Shown here in pieces: positions 34,583 through 43,705 of a DNA stretch of 64,000 nucleotides. Origin of the DNA: Candidatus Pristimantibacillus lignocellulolyticus (GTDB lineage: Bacteria; Bacillota; Bacilli; Paenibacillales; Paenibacillaceae); NCBI GenBank assembly GCA_023639215.1, contig CP097899.1:1918501-1982500 (forward strand), written 5' to 3'. Position 1 is the stretch's first letter, and every line of letters starts with the position of its first letter. The position numbers and the translations under genes are program-made. The notes under the pieces were generated by a model. That model worked only from the letters and a program-made list of their open reading frames with translations, did not search any database and had not been told where the DNA came from.

Positions 34583-34875
34583 TGAAGAATCCTCGCGATA
34601 TCATTAAGCGCCCGGTTATTACGGAACGTACGAGCGATTACATGGCTGTAAAACGTTATGTTTTTGAAGTTGACTTACGCGCTAATAAAACCGAAATTAA
34701 ACTTGCTATTGAGCAAATTTTCAACGTTAAAGTAACTAGTGTTAACACTATGCGCGTTGCGGGTAAACCGAAACGTTATGGTAAATACAGTGGCTACAGA
34801 CCGAATTGGAAAAAAGCTATTGTTCAATTAAGTCAAGATAGCAAAGAACTAGAATTCTTTGAAACGTCAGTTTAG
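34582..34875 (+). CDS. rplW: 50S ribosomal protein L23
   Basis: A 97-residue protein at the exit tunnel rim that docks trigger factor and SRP. Conserved: IIKRPVITERTSDYMA, YVFEVDLRANKTEIKLAIEQ and VNTMRVAGKPKRYG. The start ATG overlaps the rplD stop, so the two are translationally coupled. Confidence 0.96.
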   Translation: MKNPRDIIKRPVITERTSDYMAVKRYVFEVDLRANKTEIKLAIEQIFNVKVTSVNTMRVAGKPKRYGKYSGYRPNWKKAIVQLSQDSKELEFFETSV

Positions 34876-34892
34876 AAAAGGAGGGAACACAA

Positions 34893-35723
34893 GTGCCAAT
34901 CAAAAAGTACAAACCGACCTCTCCTGCTCGTCGTAACATGTCAGTTTCTACATTCGAAGAAATTACGACAAGTACTCCGGAGAAATCATTGCTTGCGCCG
35001 CTTTTCAAAAAAGCTGGTCGTAACAATCAAGGTAAAATTACAGTTCGTCACCACGGTGGTGGACATAAACGTAAATACCGTATCATTGACTTTAAACGTA
35101 ATAAAGACGGCATCATTGGTAATGTTGCAACAATCGAGTACGATCCAAACCGTACATCTAACATTGCGCTAATCCATTATGTTGATGGAGCGAAAGCTTA
35201 CATTATCGCACCTAAAGGTCTTAAAGTTGGTGACCAAGTTCAATCTGGTATCGGTTCTGATATCAAAATCGGTAACGCTCTTCCACTTGCTAACATTCCA
35301 GTTGGTACAGTTATCCACAACATTGAGTTGAAACCTGGTAAAGGCGGACAATTAGTTCGTGCTGCTGGTACAGAAGCTCAATTGCTTGGTAAAGAAGAAA
35401 ATTATGTAACAGTTCGTCTTAACTCTGGCGAAGTTCGTCGCATTCTTAACACTTGCCGTGCTACTATCGGTGGTGTAGGTAATGGTGACCATGAGCTTAT
35501 CAAAATTGGTAAAGCTGGTCGTAATCGTTGGCTGGGCAAACGTCCTCAAGTCCGCGGGGTAGTAATGAACCCTAATGATCACCCTCACGGTGGTGGTGAA
35601 GGTCGTGCTCCTATCGGTCGTAAATCTCCATTGTCTCCATGGGGTAAACCGACACTTGGTTACAAAACACGCAAGAAGAAAAAAGCATCAAGTCAATATA
35701 TCGTTCGTGGTCGCACGAAGTAA
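34893..35723 (+). CDS. rplB: 50S ribosomal protein L2
   Basis: A 276-residue protein needed for subunit joining and peptidyl transfer. Seen: KYKPTSPARRNMSV, TVRHHGGGHKRKYR and the C-terminal MNPNDHPHGGGEGRAPIGRK with the critical histidine. AAAGGAGGGA precedes the GTG start at 34893. Confidence 0.97.
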   Translation: MPIKKYKPTSPARRNMSVSTFEEITTSTPEKSLLAPLFKKAGRNNQGKITVRHHGGGHKRKYRIIDFKRNKDGIIGNVATIEYDPNRTSNIALIHYVDGAKAYIIAPKGLKVGDQVQSGIGSDIKIGNALPLANIPVGTVIHNIELKPGKGGQLVRAAGTEAQLLGKEENYVTVRLNSGEVRRILNTCRATIGGVGNGDHELIKIGKAGRNRWLGKRPQVRGVVMNPNDHPHGGGEGRAPIGRKSPLSPWGKPTLGYKTRKKKKASSQYIVRGRTK

Positions 35724-35790
35724 TAATAGCTTGATACAAACAGCATAACTTCAGTTGTGCAAGAGCTCTTACGTGAAGGGAGGAACTCAC

Positions 35791-36072
35791 ATGGGTCGCA
35801 GTTTGAAAAAAGGTCCATTTATTGATGGACACCTTTTGAAAAAAGTTGAAGTTTTGAATGAAGCGGAGAAAAAGACTGTAGTTAAAACTTGGTCTCGTCG
35901 CTCTACAATTTTCCCACAATTCATCGGACACACTTTTGCGGTATATGATGGTAAGAAACACGTACCAGTTTATGTGACGGAAGATATGGTTGGTCACAAA
36001 CTAGGCGAATTCGCACCAACACGTACGTATAAAGGTCATGCGTCTGATGACAAAAAAACGGGCAGACGTTAA
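35791..36072 (+). CDS. rpsS: 30S ribosomal protein S19
   Basis: A 93-residue 30S head protein. GRSLKKGPFIDGHLLKK opens it, and GHKLGEFAPTRTYKGH is near the end. ATG 35791 is chosen because AAGGGAGGAAC precedes it; upstream in-frame residues from 35755 do not match the family. Confidence 0.96.
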   Translation: MGRSLKKGPFIDGHLLKKVEVLNEAEKKTVVKTWSRRSTIFPQFIGHTFAVYDGKKHVPVYVTEDMVGHKLGEFAPTRTYKGHASDDKKTGRR

Positions 36073-36115
36073 TTTGCCCTTGATCACTTTCTAATGAATG
36101 AGAGGAGGTTCCCAC

Positions 36116-36451
36116 ATGGCAGAAGCTAAAGCACATGCACGATTTGTACGTATTGCTCCTCGTAAGGCTCAATTAGTTGCGGATTTGATCCGTGGTAAGA
36201 AAGTTGGCGAAGCAATCGCAATTCTGCGTCACACGCCTAAAGCTGCTTCCCCAATTTTGGAGAAGTTGTTAAACTCTGCAATTGCTAACGCTGAGCATAA
36301 TAATCAACTTGACGTTAACAATTTGGTTGTATCGCAAGTATTTGCGAACCAAGGACCAACGATGAAACGTTTCCGCCCACGTGCAATGGGTCGTGCAAGT
36401 AGAATTAATAAGAGAACCAGCCACATCACTTTGGTCGTATCTGAAAAATAA
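36116..36451 (+). CDS. rplV: 50S ribosomal protein L22
   Basis: A 111-residue protein with a beta-hairpin in the exit tunnel. ARFVRIAPRKAQLVADLIRG and GPTMKRFRPRAMGRASRINK show the intact hairpin, with no macrolide-type deletion. AGAGGAGG precedes ATG 36116; the in-frame codon at 36098 overlaps that site. Confidence 0.96.
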   Translation: MAEAKAHARFVRIAPRKAQLVADLIRGKKVGEAIAILRHTPKAASPILEKLLNSAIANAEHNNQLDVNNLVVSQVFANQGPTMKRFRPRAMGRASRINKRTSHITLVVSEK

Positions 36452-36464
36452 GGAGGGATAACGA

Positions 36465-37127
36465 GTGGGTCAAAAGGTAAATCCTAATGGTTTGCGTGTC
36501 GGGATCATCCGTGATTGGGAATCCAGATGGTACGCAGAAAAAGACTTCGGCGATCTTCTAATGGAAGACGTTAAAATTCGCGAATACCTTAAAGGCAAGT
36601 TGAAAGATGCTGCTGTTTCTCGCTTTGAAATCGAACGTGCCGCTAATCGCGTAAACGTAACGATTCATACTGCTAAGCCAGGTATGGTAATTGGTAAAGG
36701 CGGAACAGAAGTTGAAAATCTTCGTGTTCAACTAGGTAAAATCGCTAAAGGTAAAAAAGTTCACATCAATATTTCAGAAATCAAGCATGCTGATCTAGAC
36801 GCTATCCTTGTTGCTGAAAGTATTGCTCAACAACTAGAGCGTCGTGTATCATTCCGTCGTGCTCTAAAACAAGCTATGCAACGCTCTATGCGTTCTGGCG
36901 CAAAAGGAATCAAAACTGCAGTTTCTGGTCGTCTAGGCGGCGCTGAGATTGCTCGTTCAGAAGGATATAGCGAAGGCACTGTTCCACTTCATACACTTCG
37001 TGCTGACATCGATTACGGTACAGCAGAAGCACATACGACTTATGGTCGTCTAGGTGTCAAAGTATGGATCTACCGTGGTGAAGTCCTTCCGACTAAGAAG
37101 AAAGCTCCACAGGAAGGAGGCAACTAA
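36465..37127 (+). CDS. rpsC: 30S ribosomal protein S3
   Basis: A 220-residue mRNA-entry protein. The KH domain is seen as GMVIGKGGTEVENLRVQL, and MRSGAKGIKTAVSGRLGGAE marks the C-terminal half. GTG 36465 is preceded by AAGGAGG. It is 13 bp after rplV. Confidence 0.97.
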   Translation: MGQKVNPNGLRVGIIRDWESRWYAEKDFGDLLMEDVKIREYLKGKLKDAAVSRFEIERAANRVNVTIHTAKPGMVIGKGGTEVENLRVQLGKIAKGKKVHINISEIKHADLDAILVAESIAQQLERRVSFRRALKQAMQRSMRSGAKGIKTAVSGRLGGAEIARSEGYSEGTVPLHTLRADIDYGTAEAHTTYGRLGVKVWIYRGEVLPTKKKAPQEGGN

Positions 37128-37129
37128 TC

Positions 37130-37567
37130 ATGTTGGTACCTAAACGCGTAAAACATCGTAAACAACAACGTGGTCACATGAAAGGTCGTGCTAAAGGCGG
37201 TACTACACTAGCTTTTGGTGAATACGGTCTTCAAGCACTTGAACCATCATGGATCACTAACCGCCAGATTGAAGCGGCTCGTATCGCTATGACTCGTTAT
37301 ATCAAACGTGGTGGTAAAGTATGGATCAAAATTTTCCCGGATAAGCCAATTACTCAAAAGCCTCTAGAGGTACGTATGGGTAGTGGTAAAGGTAACGTTG
37401 AGAAATGGGTAGCAGTAGTTAAGCCAGGCAAAATTATGTTTGAGCTAGCTGGTGTTCCTGAAGAAGTAGCTCGCGAAGCTATGCGTCTTGCATCTCACAA
37501 GTTGCCAGTTAAAACTAAGTTCGTGAAACGAGAAGAAGAAGTGGGTGGTGAAGCAAATGAAGGCTAG
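37130..37567 (+). CDS. rplP: 50S ribosomal protein L16
   Basis: A 145-residue protein at the A-site/central protuberance. It begins VPKRVKHRKQQRG and contains FGEYGLQALEPSWITNRQIE and GKGNVEKWVAVVKPGK. GAAGGAGG precedes ATG 37130. The 3' end overlaps rpmC by 11 bp. Confidence 0.97.
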   Translation: MLVPKRVKHRKQQRGHMKGRAKGGTTLAFGEYGLQALEPSWITNRQIEAARIAMTRYIKRGGKVWIKIFPDKPITQKPLEVRMGSGKGNVEKWVAVVKPGKIMFELAGVPEEVAREAMRLASHKLPVKTKFVKREEEVGGEANEG

Positions 37568-37757
37568 TGAATTTCGCAACCTAACATCTACTGAAATCGA
37601 GCAACAAATCGCTGGTTTCAAAGAAGAGCTGTTCAACCTTCGTTTCCAATTGGCAACAGGTCAACTGGACAACCCGACTCGTATTCGTGACGTGCGTAAA
37701 GAAATTGCTCGCGCAAAAACGGTTCTTCGTCAAAGAGAACTTGGAATAAGCAGCTAA
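37557..37757 (+). CDS. rpmC: 50S ribosomal protein L29
   Basis: A 66-residue exit-tunnel rim protein of two antiparallel helices. KASEFRNLTSTEIEQQIAGF and FNLRFQLATGQLDNPTRIR are typical. ATG 37557 fits the family length; in-frame GTG 37545/37548 are too early. Confidence 0.95.
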   Translation: MKASEFRNLTSTEIEQQIAGFKEELFNLRFQLATGQLDNPTRIRDVRKEIARAKTVLRQRELGISS

Positions 37758-37805
37758 TAAACTTGCCAAGTGATAACATAATCACTGTCAGGAAGGAGGC
37801 CAACT

Positions 37806-38069
37806 ATGAGCGATCGCAATGCCCGTAAAGTTGAAATCGGCAAAGTGGTAAGTGACAAAATGGACAAAACAATTATTGTTGCTGTTGAGTCATACAAAAA
37901 GCACAACTTGTACCATAAACGTATTAAATCTACGAAAAAATATAAAGCACATGATGAGAGCAATACTGCTAAAATCGGCGATGTTGTAAAAATCATGGAG
38001 ACTCGTCCACTATCTAAAGACAAGCGCTTCAGACTGGTCGAAATTGTTGAAGCAGCTGTCATTCTTTAA
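37806..38069 (+). CDS. rpsQ: 30S ribosomal protein S17
   Basis: An 87-residue OB-fold protein that binds 16S rRNA early. VGKVVSDKMDKTI is altered here to IGKVVSDKMDKTIIVAVE, and TRPLSKDKRFRLVEIVE ends the domain. AGGAAGGAGG precedes ATG 37806. Confidence 0.96.
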   Translation: MSDRNARKVEIGKVVSDKMDKTIIVAVESYKKHNLYHKRIKSTKKYKAHDESNTAKIGDVVKIMETRPLSKDKRFRLVEIVEAAVIL

Positions 38070-38115
38070 TGAACGTGTGTAAGAAAAGCACTTTTCTTGA
38101 AAGGAGGACGTTGAA

Positions 38116-38484
38116 ATGATTCAACCGTTTACGCGACTTAGAGTTGCTGACAACTCTGGTGCAAAAGAAGTTATGTGTATCCGTGTACTTGGTGGTACTG
38201 GACGCCGTGTTGGTGCAATTGGCGATTTGATCGTGTGTTCTGTTAAACAAGCAACACCAGGGGGCGTTGTCAAAAAAGGTGATGTAGTTAAAGCTGTTAT
38301 CGTTCGTACAAAGCGTTCCGTACGTCGTAAAGATGGTTCTTACATCGCATTTGATGAAAATGCTGCTGTAGTTGTTAAAGATGACAAGAGCCCACGTGGT
38401 ACTCGTATCTTTGGACCAGTTGCTCGTGAACTTCGTGATAAAGACTTCATGAAGATCGTATCTCTAGCTCCAGAAGTTATCTAA
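38116..38484 (+). CDS. rplN: 50S ribosomal protein L14
   Basis: A 122-residue subunit-interface protein. It begins IQPFTRLRVADNSGAKEVMC, with VRTKRSVRRKDGSYIAFDEN in the middle and EVI at the end. GAAAGGAGGAC precedes ATG 38116. Confidence 0.97.
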   Translation: MIQPFTRLRVADNSGAKEVMCIRVLGGTGRRVGAIGDLIVCSVKQATPGGVVKKGDVVKAVIVRTKRSVRRKDGSYIAFDENAAVVVKDDKSPRGTRIFGPVARELRDKDFMKIVSLAPEVI

Positions 38485-38537
38485 TTAAAGTTCGGTTTAT
38501 ATAACCCTGAAAGCGAAATGCGCAGGAGGTGTAATAA

Positions 38538-38891
38538 ATGCCAAGAGTGAAAAAATTATTGGAATCCCATAACAACAAGCTTCATGTGAAAAAGGATGAC
38601 ACTGTCATCGTTATTTCTGGGAAAGACAAAGGTAAAAAAGGCCGCGTAATCGCAGCTTATCCTCGTCAAAACCGTGTTCTTGTTGAAGGTGTCAATATTG
38701 TTAAAAAACATGCTCGTCCATCACAGTCTAATCCACAAGGTGGAATTATTGAGCAAGAAGCAGCAATTCACGTTTCCAATGTTATGCACGTAGATCCTAA
38801 GAGCGGACAAGTAACGCGTATCGGATATAAAGTGCTTGATAACGGTAAAAAGGTTCGGATCGCTAAGCGTTCCGGAGCAGTGATTGACTAA
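38538..38891 (+). CDS. rplX: 50S ribosomal protein L24
   Basis: A 117-residue assembly-initiator protein with a KOW motif (VIVISGKDKGKKGRVIAAYP). It is somewhat longer than the roughly 103 residues of Bacillus subtilis, mostly in the N-terminus, as in Paenibacillus. CAGGAGGTG precedes ATG 38538. Confidence 0.95.
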   Translation: MPRVKKLLESHNNKLHVKKDDTVIVISGKDKGKKGRVIAAYPRQNRVLVEGVNIVKKHARPSQSNPQGGIIEQEAAIHVSNVMHVDPKSGQVTRIGYKVLDNGKKVRIAKRSGAVID

Positions 38892-38921
38892 TCGTTATGT
38901 ACGAAAGGAGGTCCATGACTA

Positions 38922-39464
38922 ATGACAGCAAGACTGAAAGGTCGCTTTCTTAATGAAATCACTCCTGCTTTGATGCAGAAGTTCAACTATACTTCAGTGA
39001 TGCAAGTTCCAAAAATCGAGAAGGTAGTAATTAATATGGGTGTTGGTGAAGCAGTTTCTAACTCCAAAATTCTTGATGTTGCACTTGAAGAAATGCAAAT
39101 CATTGCCGGTCAAAAACCGGTTGTAACGCGTGCGAAGAAATCCATCGCTGGATTCAAACTTCGTGAGCAAATGCCTATCGGGGTTAAAGTTACACTACGT
39201 GGTGAGCGTATGTACCATTTCCTTGATAAATTGTTTAACATCTCGTTGCCGCGTGTACGTGACTTCCAAGGTGTATCAACTAAAGCTTTCGACGGTCGTG
39301 GTAACTACACACTTGGTTTGAAAGAACAACTTATCTTCCCGGAGATCGAGTATGATAAAGTTGATAAAACACGTGGTATGGATATCGTCATCGTTACAAC
39401 AGCTAAGACAGACGAAGAATCTCGTGAATTGCTAACCCAAATGGGTATGCCATTCGCGAAGTAA
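38922..39464 (+). CDS. rplE: 50S ribosomal protein L5
   Basis: A 180-residue 5S rRNA-binding protein. Seen: FNYTSVMQVPKIEKVVINMG, GQKPVVTRAKKSIAGFKLRE and RGMDIVIVTTAKTDEES. AAAGGAGG precedes ATG 38922. Confidence 0.97.
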   Translation: MTARLKGRFLNEITPALMQKFNYTSVMQVPKIEKVVINMGVGEAVSNSKILDVALEEMQIIAGQKPVVTRAKKSIAGFKLREQMPIGVKVTLRGERMYHFLDKLFNISLPRVRDFQGVSTKAFDGRGNYTLGLKEQLIFPEIEYDKVDKTRGMDIVIVTTAKTDEESRELLTQMGMPFAK

Positions 39465-39490
39465 TCCACTACTAGGAGGTGTAATACCCA

Positions 39491-39676
39491 GTGGCAAAAA
39501 CTTCGATGAAAGTGAAACAACAACGCGCACCTAAGTTCAAAGTTCGTGCTTATACACGCTGTGAACGTTGTGGTCGTCCGCACTCAGTTTTACAAAAATT
39601 CAAAATTTGCCGGATTTGTTTCCGCGAGTTAGCACATATGGGCCAGATTCCTGGCGTTAAAAAAGCAAGCTGGTAA
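39491..39676 (+). CDS. rpsN: 30S ribosomal protein S14, zinc-binding (type Z)
   Basis: A 61-residue protein. CERC and CRIC form the zinc site and AHMGQIPGVKKASW is the canonical end. GTG 39491 follows AGGAGGTG. It is the short zinc form, so 30S assembly in this organism depends on zinc unless a second, zinc-free S14 exists elsewhere. Confidence 0.95.
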   Translation: MAKTSMKVKQQRAPKFKVRAYTRCERCGRPHSVLQKFKICRICFRELAHMGQIPGVKKASW

Positions 39677-39707
39677 TCAGCCTAGTTCGGGAAGGAGGTT
39701 CACACTA

Positions 39708-40106
39708 ATGGTTATGTCTGATCCGATTGCAGATATGTTGACACGTATTCGTAACGCGAATGTGGTTCGTCACGAAACTGTAGAAATGCCCGCTTCAAAA
39801 GTGAAGAAAGATATCGCTGAAATTCTGAAGCGTGAAGGATTTATCCGTGATGCAGAATACATCGAGGATAACAAACAAGGTATGATTCGTATTTTCTTGA
39901 AATACGGTCAAAGCCAAGAGCGCGTAATTACTGGTCTTAAACGTATTTCTAAGCCAGGTCTACGTGTTTACACAAAATCTACTGAAATCCCACGCGTACT
40001 TGGTGGACTTGGAATTGCAATTATTTCAACGTCTAAAGGTGTAATGACAGATAAAGAAGCTCGTCAAGCGAAAGCTGGCGGCGAAGTTGTCTGCTACGTA
40101 TGGTAA
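39708..40106 (+). CDS. rpsH: 30S ribosomal protein S8
   Basis: A 132-residue core 16S rRNA-binding protein. SDPIADMLTRIRNAN and GIAIISTSKGVMTDKEAR are typical. ATG 39708 gives MVMSDP, as in Bacillus; ATG 39714 is an alternative. GAAGGAGG lies upstream. Confidence 0.96.
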   Translation: MVMSDPIADMLTRIRNANVVRHETVEMPASKVKKDIAEILKREGFIRDAEYIEDNKQGMIRIFLKYGQSQERVITGLKRISKPGLRVYTKSTEIPRVLGGLGIAIISTSKGVMTDKEARQAKAGGEVVCYVW

Positions 40107-40135
40107 TATAAGTAACGAAGACAGGAGGTGTAACA

Positions 40136-40678
40136 ATGTCCCGTATTGGTCGTAAAGCTATTGCAGTACCAGCAGGTGTTGCTGTTACTTTTGATAACTC
40201 AGTTATTACAGTTAAAGGACCTAAAGGAACTCTTTCTCGTACACTTCATAGTGATATGATCGTGAACATTTCTGAAACAGAAATCGTGATCGAGCGTCCT
40301 TCCGATAACAAACTTCACCGTTCTCTACACGGAACTACTCGTTCTGTTGTTGCTAATATGGTTAGCGGCGTTACTGACGGTTTCAAGAAAAATCTTGAAC
40401 TTGTTGGTGTCGGCTACCGTGTTATTAAAAACGGCGATAAAATCACATTAAACGTTGGTTACTCTCACCCGGTTGAAATCGCTCCTGAGAGCGGTATTGA
40501 TTTCGAGGTTGTTGGTACAACTAAAATTACCGTTAACGGTATTGATAAAGAGCGTGTAGGTCAAATCGCTGCACAAATTCGTTCTGTACGTCTACCTGAG
40601 CCATATAAAGGTAAAGGTATCAAGTACGAAGGTGAGCGCATTATCCGTAAAGAAGGTAAAGCCGGTAAGAAGAAATAA
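40136..40678 (+). CDS. rplF: 50S ribosomal protein L6
   Basis: A 180-residue two-domain protein near the factor-binding site. SRIGRKAIAVPAGVAV opens it, and RLPEPYKGKGIKYEGE with a lysine-rich tail closes it. CAGGAGGTG precedes ATG 40136. Confidence 0.97.
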   Translation: MSRIGRKAIAVPAGVAVTFDNSVITVKGPKGTLSRTLHSDMIVNISETEIVIERPSDNKLHRSLHGTTRSVVANMVSGVTDGFKKNLELVGVGYRVIKNGDKITLNVGYSHPVEIAPESGIDFEVVGTTKITVNGIDKERVGQIAAQIRSVRLPEPYKGKGIKYEGERIIRKEGKAGKKK

Positions 40679-40736
40679 GCGGCTTTATAGCTCGCTTATA
40701 CTTGCGTCTTAAGGCTATGGAAAGGAGTGTACCTGC

Positions 40737-41105
40737 ATGATTACTAAAGCTGATAAAAACAAGGCTCGTCTGAAAAGACGTTTCCGCGTTCGTAAAAAAA
40801 TCAATGGAACAGCAGCACGTCCTCGTTTGTCTGTGTTCCGTTCTTCTAAGCACATTTATGCTCAACTAATCGATGATGTAGCTGGTGTGACAATCGTGTC
40901 CGCTTCTACTAAAGATAAAGATCTAGCATCTGCTATCGGTAACGGTGGTAATGTTGAATCTGCAACTAAAGTTGGCGATTTGATTGCAAAACGTGCTCTA
41001 GATAAAGGTGTTCAAGAAGTAGTATTTGACCGTGGCGGATACTTATATCACGGAAGAATTCAAGCACTAGCTACAGCGGCTCGCGAAGCTGGCTTGAAAT
41101 TCTAA
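40737..41105 (+). CDS. rplR: 50S ribosomal protein L18
   Basis: A 122-residue 5S rRNA-binding protein. ARLKRRFRVRKKINGTAARP, LSVFRSSKHIYAQLIDD and FDRGGYLYHGRIQALA are family signatures. AAAGGAG precedes ATG 40737. Confidence 0.97.
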   Translation: MITKADKNKARLKRRFRVRKKINGTAARPRLSVFRSSKHIYAQLIDDVAGVTIVSASTKDKDLASAIGNGGNVESATKVGDLIAKRALDKGVQEVVFDRGGYLYHGRIQALATAAREAGLKF

Positions 41106-41129
41106 TCAATCAATAAGGAGGTAAACGAC

Positions 41130-41627
41130 TTGCGTGTAGATCCTAATACGTTAGAACTATCTGAAAAAGTAGTTCACATTAACCGTGTATCAAAAGTTGT
41201 AAAAGGCGGACGCCGTTTCAGCTTTAGTGCACTTGTAGTTGTAGGCGACGGAAAAGGCTACGTTGGCGCAGGGATTGGTAAAGCAGGCGAAGTACCTGAT
41301 GCAATTCGCAAAGGTATTGAAGATGCTAAGAAAAACCTTATCCTTGTACCACTTGTAGGAACAACAATTCCTCACCTAATTGAAGGTCGTTTCGGAGCTG
41401 GTAAAGTTCTTTTGAAACCGGCATCTGAAGGTACAGGAGTTATCGCTGGTGGTCCAGTACGTGCAGTACTAGAGCTAGCTGGCGTTGGTAATATTTTAAC
41501 TAAATCACTTGGTTCTTCAAACTCCCTGAATATGGTGAACGCGACTTTGGAAGGTCTTTCTCGTCTAAAACGTGCTGAAGATGTTGCTAAACTTCGTGGA
41601 AAAACTGTTGAAGAGCTACTAGGTTAA
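41130..41627 (+). CDS. rpsE: 30S ribosomal protein S5
   Basis: A 165-residue accuracy protein at the mRNA entry. VSKVVKGGRRFSFSALVVVG is the spectinomycin-loop region, without deletion. GEVPDAIRKGIEDAKKN and KPASEGTGVIAGGPVRAVLE follow. The start is TTG 41130 with AAGGAGG upstream. Confidence 0.96.
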   Translation: MRVDPNTLELSEKVVHINRVSKVVKGGRRFSFSALVVVGDGKGYVGAGIGKAGEVPDAIRKGIEDAKKNLILVPLVGTTIPHLIEGRFGAGKVLLKPASEGTGVIAGGPVRAVLELAGVGNILTKSLGSSNSLNMVNATLEGLSRLKRAEDVAKLRGKTVEELLG

Positions 41628-41640
41628 GGAGGGAAAATCG

Positions 41641-41820
41641 ATGGCAAAATTGCAAATCACCCTCGTTCGCAGTTTGATTGGCCGCAACGAGAAACAACGT
41701 GCAACAGTTCAATCGCTCGGCCTTCGCAAAATTCGTCAATCGGTCGTTCTTAACGACAGCCCAGCTATTCGCGGCATGGTACATCATGTTAGCCACTTGG
41801 TTAAAGTTGAAGAAGTATAA
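41641..41820 (+). CDS. rpmD: 50S ribosomal protein L30
   Basis: A 59-residue single-domain protein. It reads AKLQITLVRSLIGRNEKQR with QSLGLRKIRQSVVLNDSPAI, the family pattern, and ends HLVKVEEV. AAGGAGGG precedes ATG 41641. It is 13 bp after rpsE. Confidence 0.95.
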   Translation: MAKLQITLVRSLIGRNEKQRATVQSLGLRKIRQSVVLNDSPAIRGMVHHVSHLVKVEEV

Positions 41821-41879
41821 TTTTAACTAATAGCTTGGTACAGATACTGTTACGAAATATATAAGGAGGTGCACGAACG

Positions 41880-42320
41880 ATGAAATTACATGATTTAGCA
41901 CCAGCTGCTGGTTCCACGTTTACGCCAAAGCGTAAAGGTCGTGGTATCGGTTCAGGTACTGGTAAAACAGCAGGTAAAGGTCATAAAGGTCAAAATGCTC
42001 GTTCCGGCGGCGGTGTTCGTCCTGGTTTCGAGGGTGGTCAAAACCCACTTTATCGCCGTTTACCGAAACGCGGATTTAACAACCCGTTCCGTAAAGAATA
42101 TGCGATTGTTAACATTCAAGATTTGAACAGCTTTGACGCAGGTACAGAAATCACTCCAGAAGTTCTTCTTGAAAAAGGCGTTATTAAAAATACGCTAGCA
42201 GGAATTAAAGTCTTGGGTAATGGTGAATTGAACGTAGGACTTACAGTGAAAGCTAACAAGTTCTCTCAATCTGCGGTGGAGAAAATCCAGGCTGCCGGCG
42301 GTAAAACCGAGGTGATCTAA
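41880..42320 (+). CDS. rplO: 50S ribosomal protein L15
   Basis: A 146-residue late-assembly protein with a long Gly/Arg-rich extension: KRKGRGIGSGTGKTAGKGHK and GVRPGFEGGQNPLYRRLPKR. AAGGAGGTG precedes ATG 41880. Its TAA overlaps the secY start by one base. Confidence 0.96.
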   Translation: MKLHDLAPAAGSTFTPKRKGRGIGSGTGKTAGKGHKGQNARSGGGVRPGFEGGQNPLYRRLPKRGFNNPFRKEYAIVNIQDLNSFDAGTEITPEVLLEKGVIKNTLAGIKVLGNGELNVGLTVKANKFSQSAVEKIQAAGGKTEVI

Positions 42321-43615
42321 TGTTTACGACCGTGTCCAATATATGGAAAGTGCAGGATCTTCGTAGAAGGATCCTGTTCACACTATTTGTACTATTGATT
42401 TATCGTATTGGTGCCTTCATTCCGGTACCGGGCGTTGATACTGAAACGTTGAAAGCAGCTGGTTCTACAGGCGAAGGCTTGATGGGTCTGCTTAATACGT
42501 TCTCAGGTGGAGCTTTGTTCAACTTCTCTATCTTTGCAATTGGTATTACACCATACATCACTGCTTCGATTATCGTTCAGTTGTTATCTATGGATGTTAT
42601 TCCAAAATTTGCTGAGTGGGCGAAACAAGGTGAAGAGGGTAAGAAAAAATCTGCCCAAGTCACTCGTTACGGTACAGTTATTCTAGGTCTAATACAAGGT
42701 CTAGCTACAGCTATTGGTTTCAACAACATGTATGGCATTGAGATCATTCATAATGCAAACTTTGTAGATTACTTAGTTATAGCTATTATTTTGACTGCAG
42801 GTACTGCATTCTTAATGTGGTTAGGTGAGCAAATTACAGAGAAGGGTATCGGTAACGGTATCTCTATCATTATCTTTGCTGCGATTGTAGCTGGTTTACC
42901 AGGTCACATTCGTACAATTTATGTAAGTGAACTTGCTACTGATGCAACTTTCATGAATTATATTAAAGTTATTCTAATCTTATTAGTAGTAATACTAATG
43001 ATCGTTGGAGTTATCTTTATTCAGCAAGGTATTCGTAAAATTCCTGTTCAATACGCGAAACGCGTAGTAGGTCGTAAGATGTATGGTGGTCAATCCACTC
43101 ATATTCCTATGAAAGTGAACGGCGCCGGTGTAATTCCAGTAATCTTCGCTATTTCTTTACTGACGTTCCCAACTACAATTGCGAACTTCTTTGCAGATAA
43201 AGTGTGGGCTAAATGGACTATCGAAAATATGAGCTATGATGCACCACTAGGTATGGTATTGTATGTTCTATTAATCGTCGGTTTCACATTCTTCTACACA
43301 TTCGTACAAATTAATCCGGTTCAAATGGCAGATCAAATGAAGAAAAATGGTGGTTACATCCCGGGTATTCGTCCTGGCAAACCAACATCATCTTACTTGA
43401 CTCGTGTTTTAACTAGAATTACTTTGGCAGGAGCAACATTCTTAGCGGTTATTTCACTATTCCCAGTGCTCTTCGGATCACTTGCAGGATTGCCGACCTC
43501 CGTACAGCTTGGTGGTACTTCATTGCTAATCGTTGTCGGTGTTGCACTTGATACGATGAAGCAAATTGAAAGCCAATTGATCAAACGCCACTACAAAGGC
43601 TTTATCAATAAATAA
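42320..43615 (+). CDS. secY: Preprotein translocase subunit SecY
   Basis: A 431-residue channel with ten hydrophobic helices. RRRILFTLFVLLIYRIGAFI starts helix 1, LGIQP-type plug-region variants and GIGNGISIIIFAAIVAGLP are present, and the cytoplasmic loop PGIRPGKPTSSYLTRVLTRI binds SecA and the ribosome. It is coupled to rplO. Partners SecE at 13040; SecG is not in the window. Confidence 0.96.
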   Translation: MFTTVSNIWKVQDLRRRILFTLFVLLIYRIGAFIPVPGVDTETLKAAGSTGEGLMGLLNTFSGGALFNFSIFAIGITPYITASIIVQLLSMDVIPKFAEWAKQGEEGKKKSAQVTRYGTVILGLIQGLATAIGFNNMYGIEIIHNANFVDYLVIAIILTAGTAFLMWLGEQITEKGIGNGISIIIFAAIVAGLPGHIRTIYVSELATDATFMNYIKVILILLVVILMIVGVIFIQQGIRKIPVQYAKRVVGRKMYGGQSTHIPMKVNGAGVIPVIFAISLLTFPTTIANFFADKVWAKWTIENMSYDAPLGMVLYVLLIVGFTFFYTFVQINPVQMADQMKKNGGYIPGIRPGKPTSSYLTRVLTRITLAGATFLAVISLFPVLFGSLAGLPTSVQLGGTSLLIVVGVALDTMKQIESQLIKRHYKGFINK

Positions 43616-43705
43616 CAACAGGTTCAATAACGGGTTGCCGCCTTGGCAATTAAGCTAAGCGGTGCCCTAAAGGACCTATTGTGCTTAAAAGTGAGGAACT
43701 TAATA

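Noticed and set aside
36340..36430. Macrolide-resistance deletion in L22
   Set aside because: The hairpin GPTMKRFRPRAMGRASRINK is complete.
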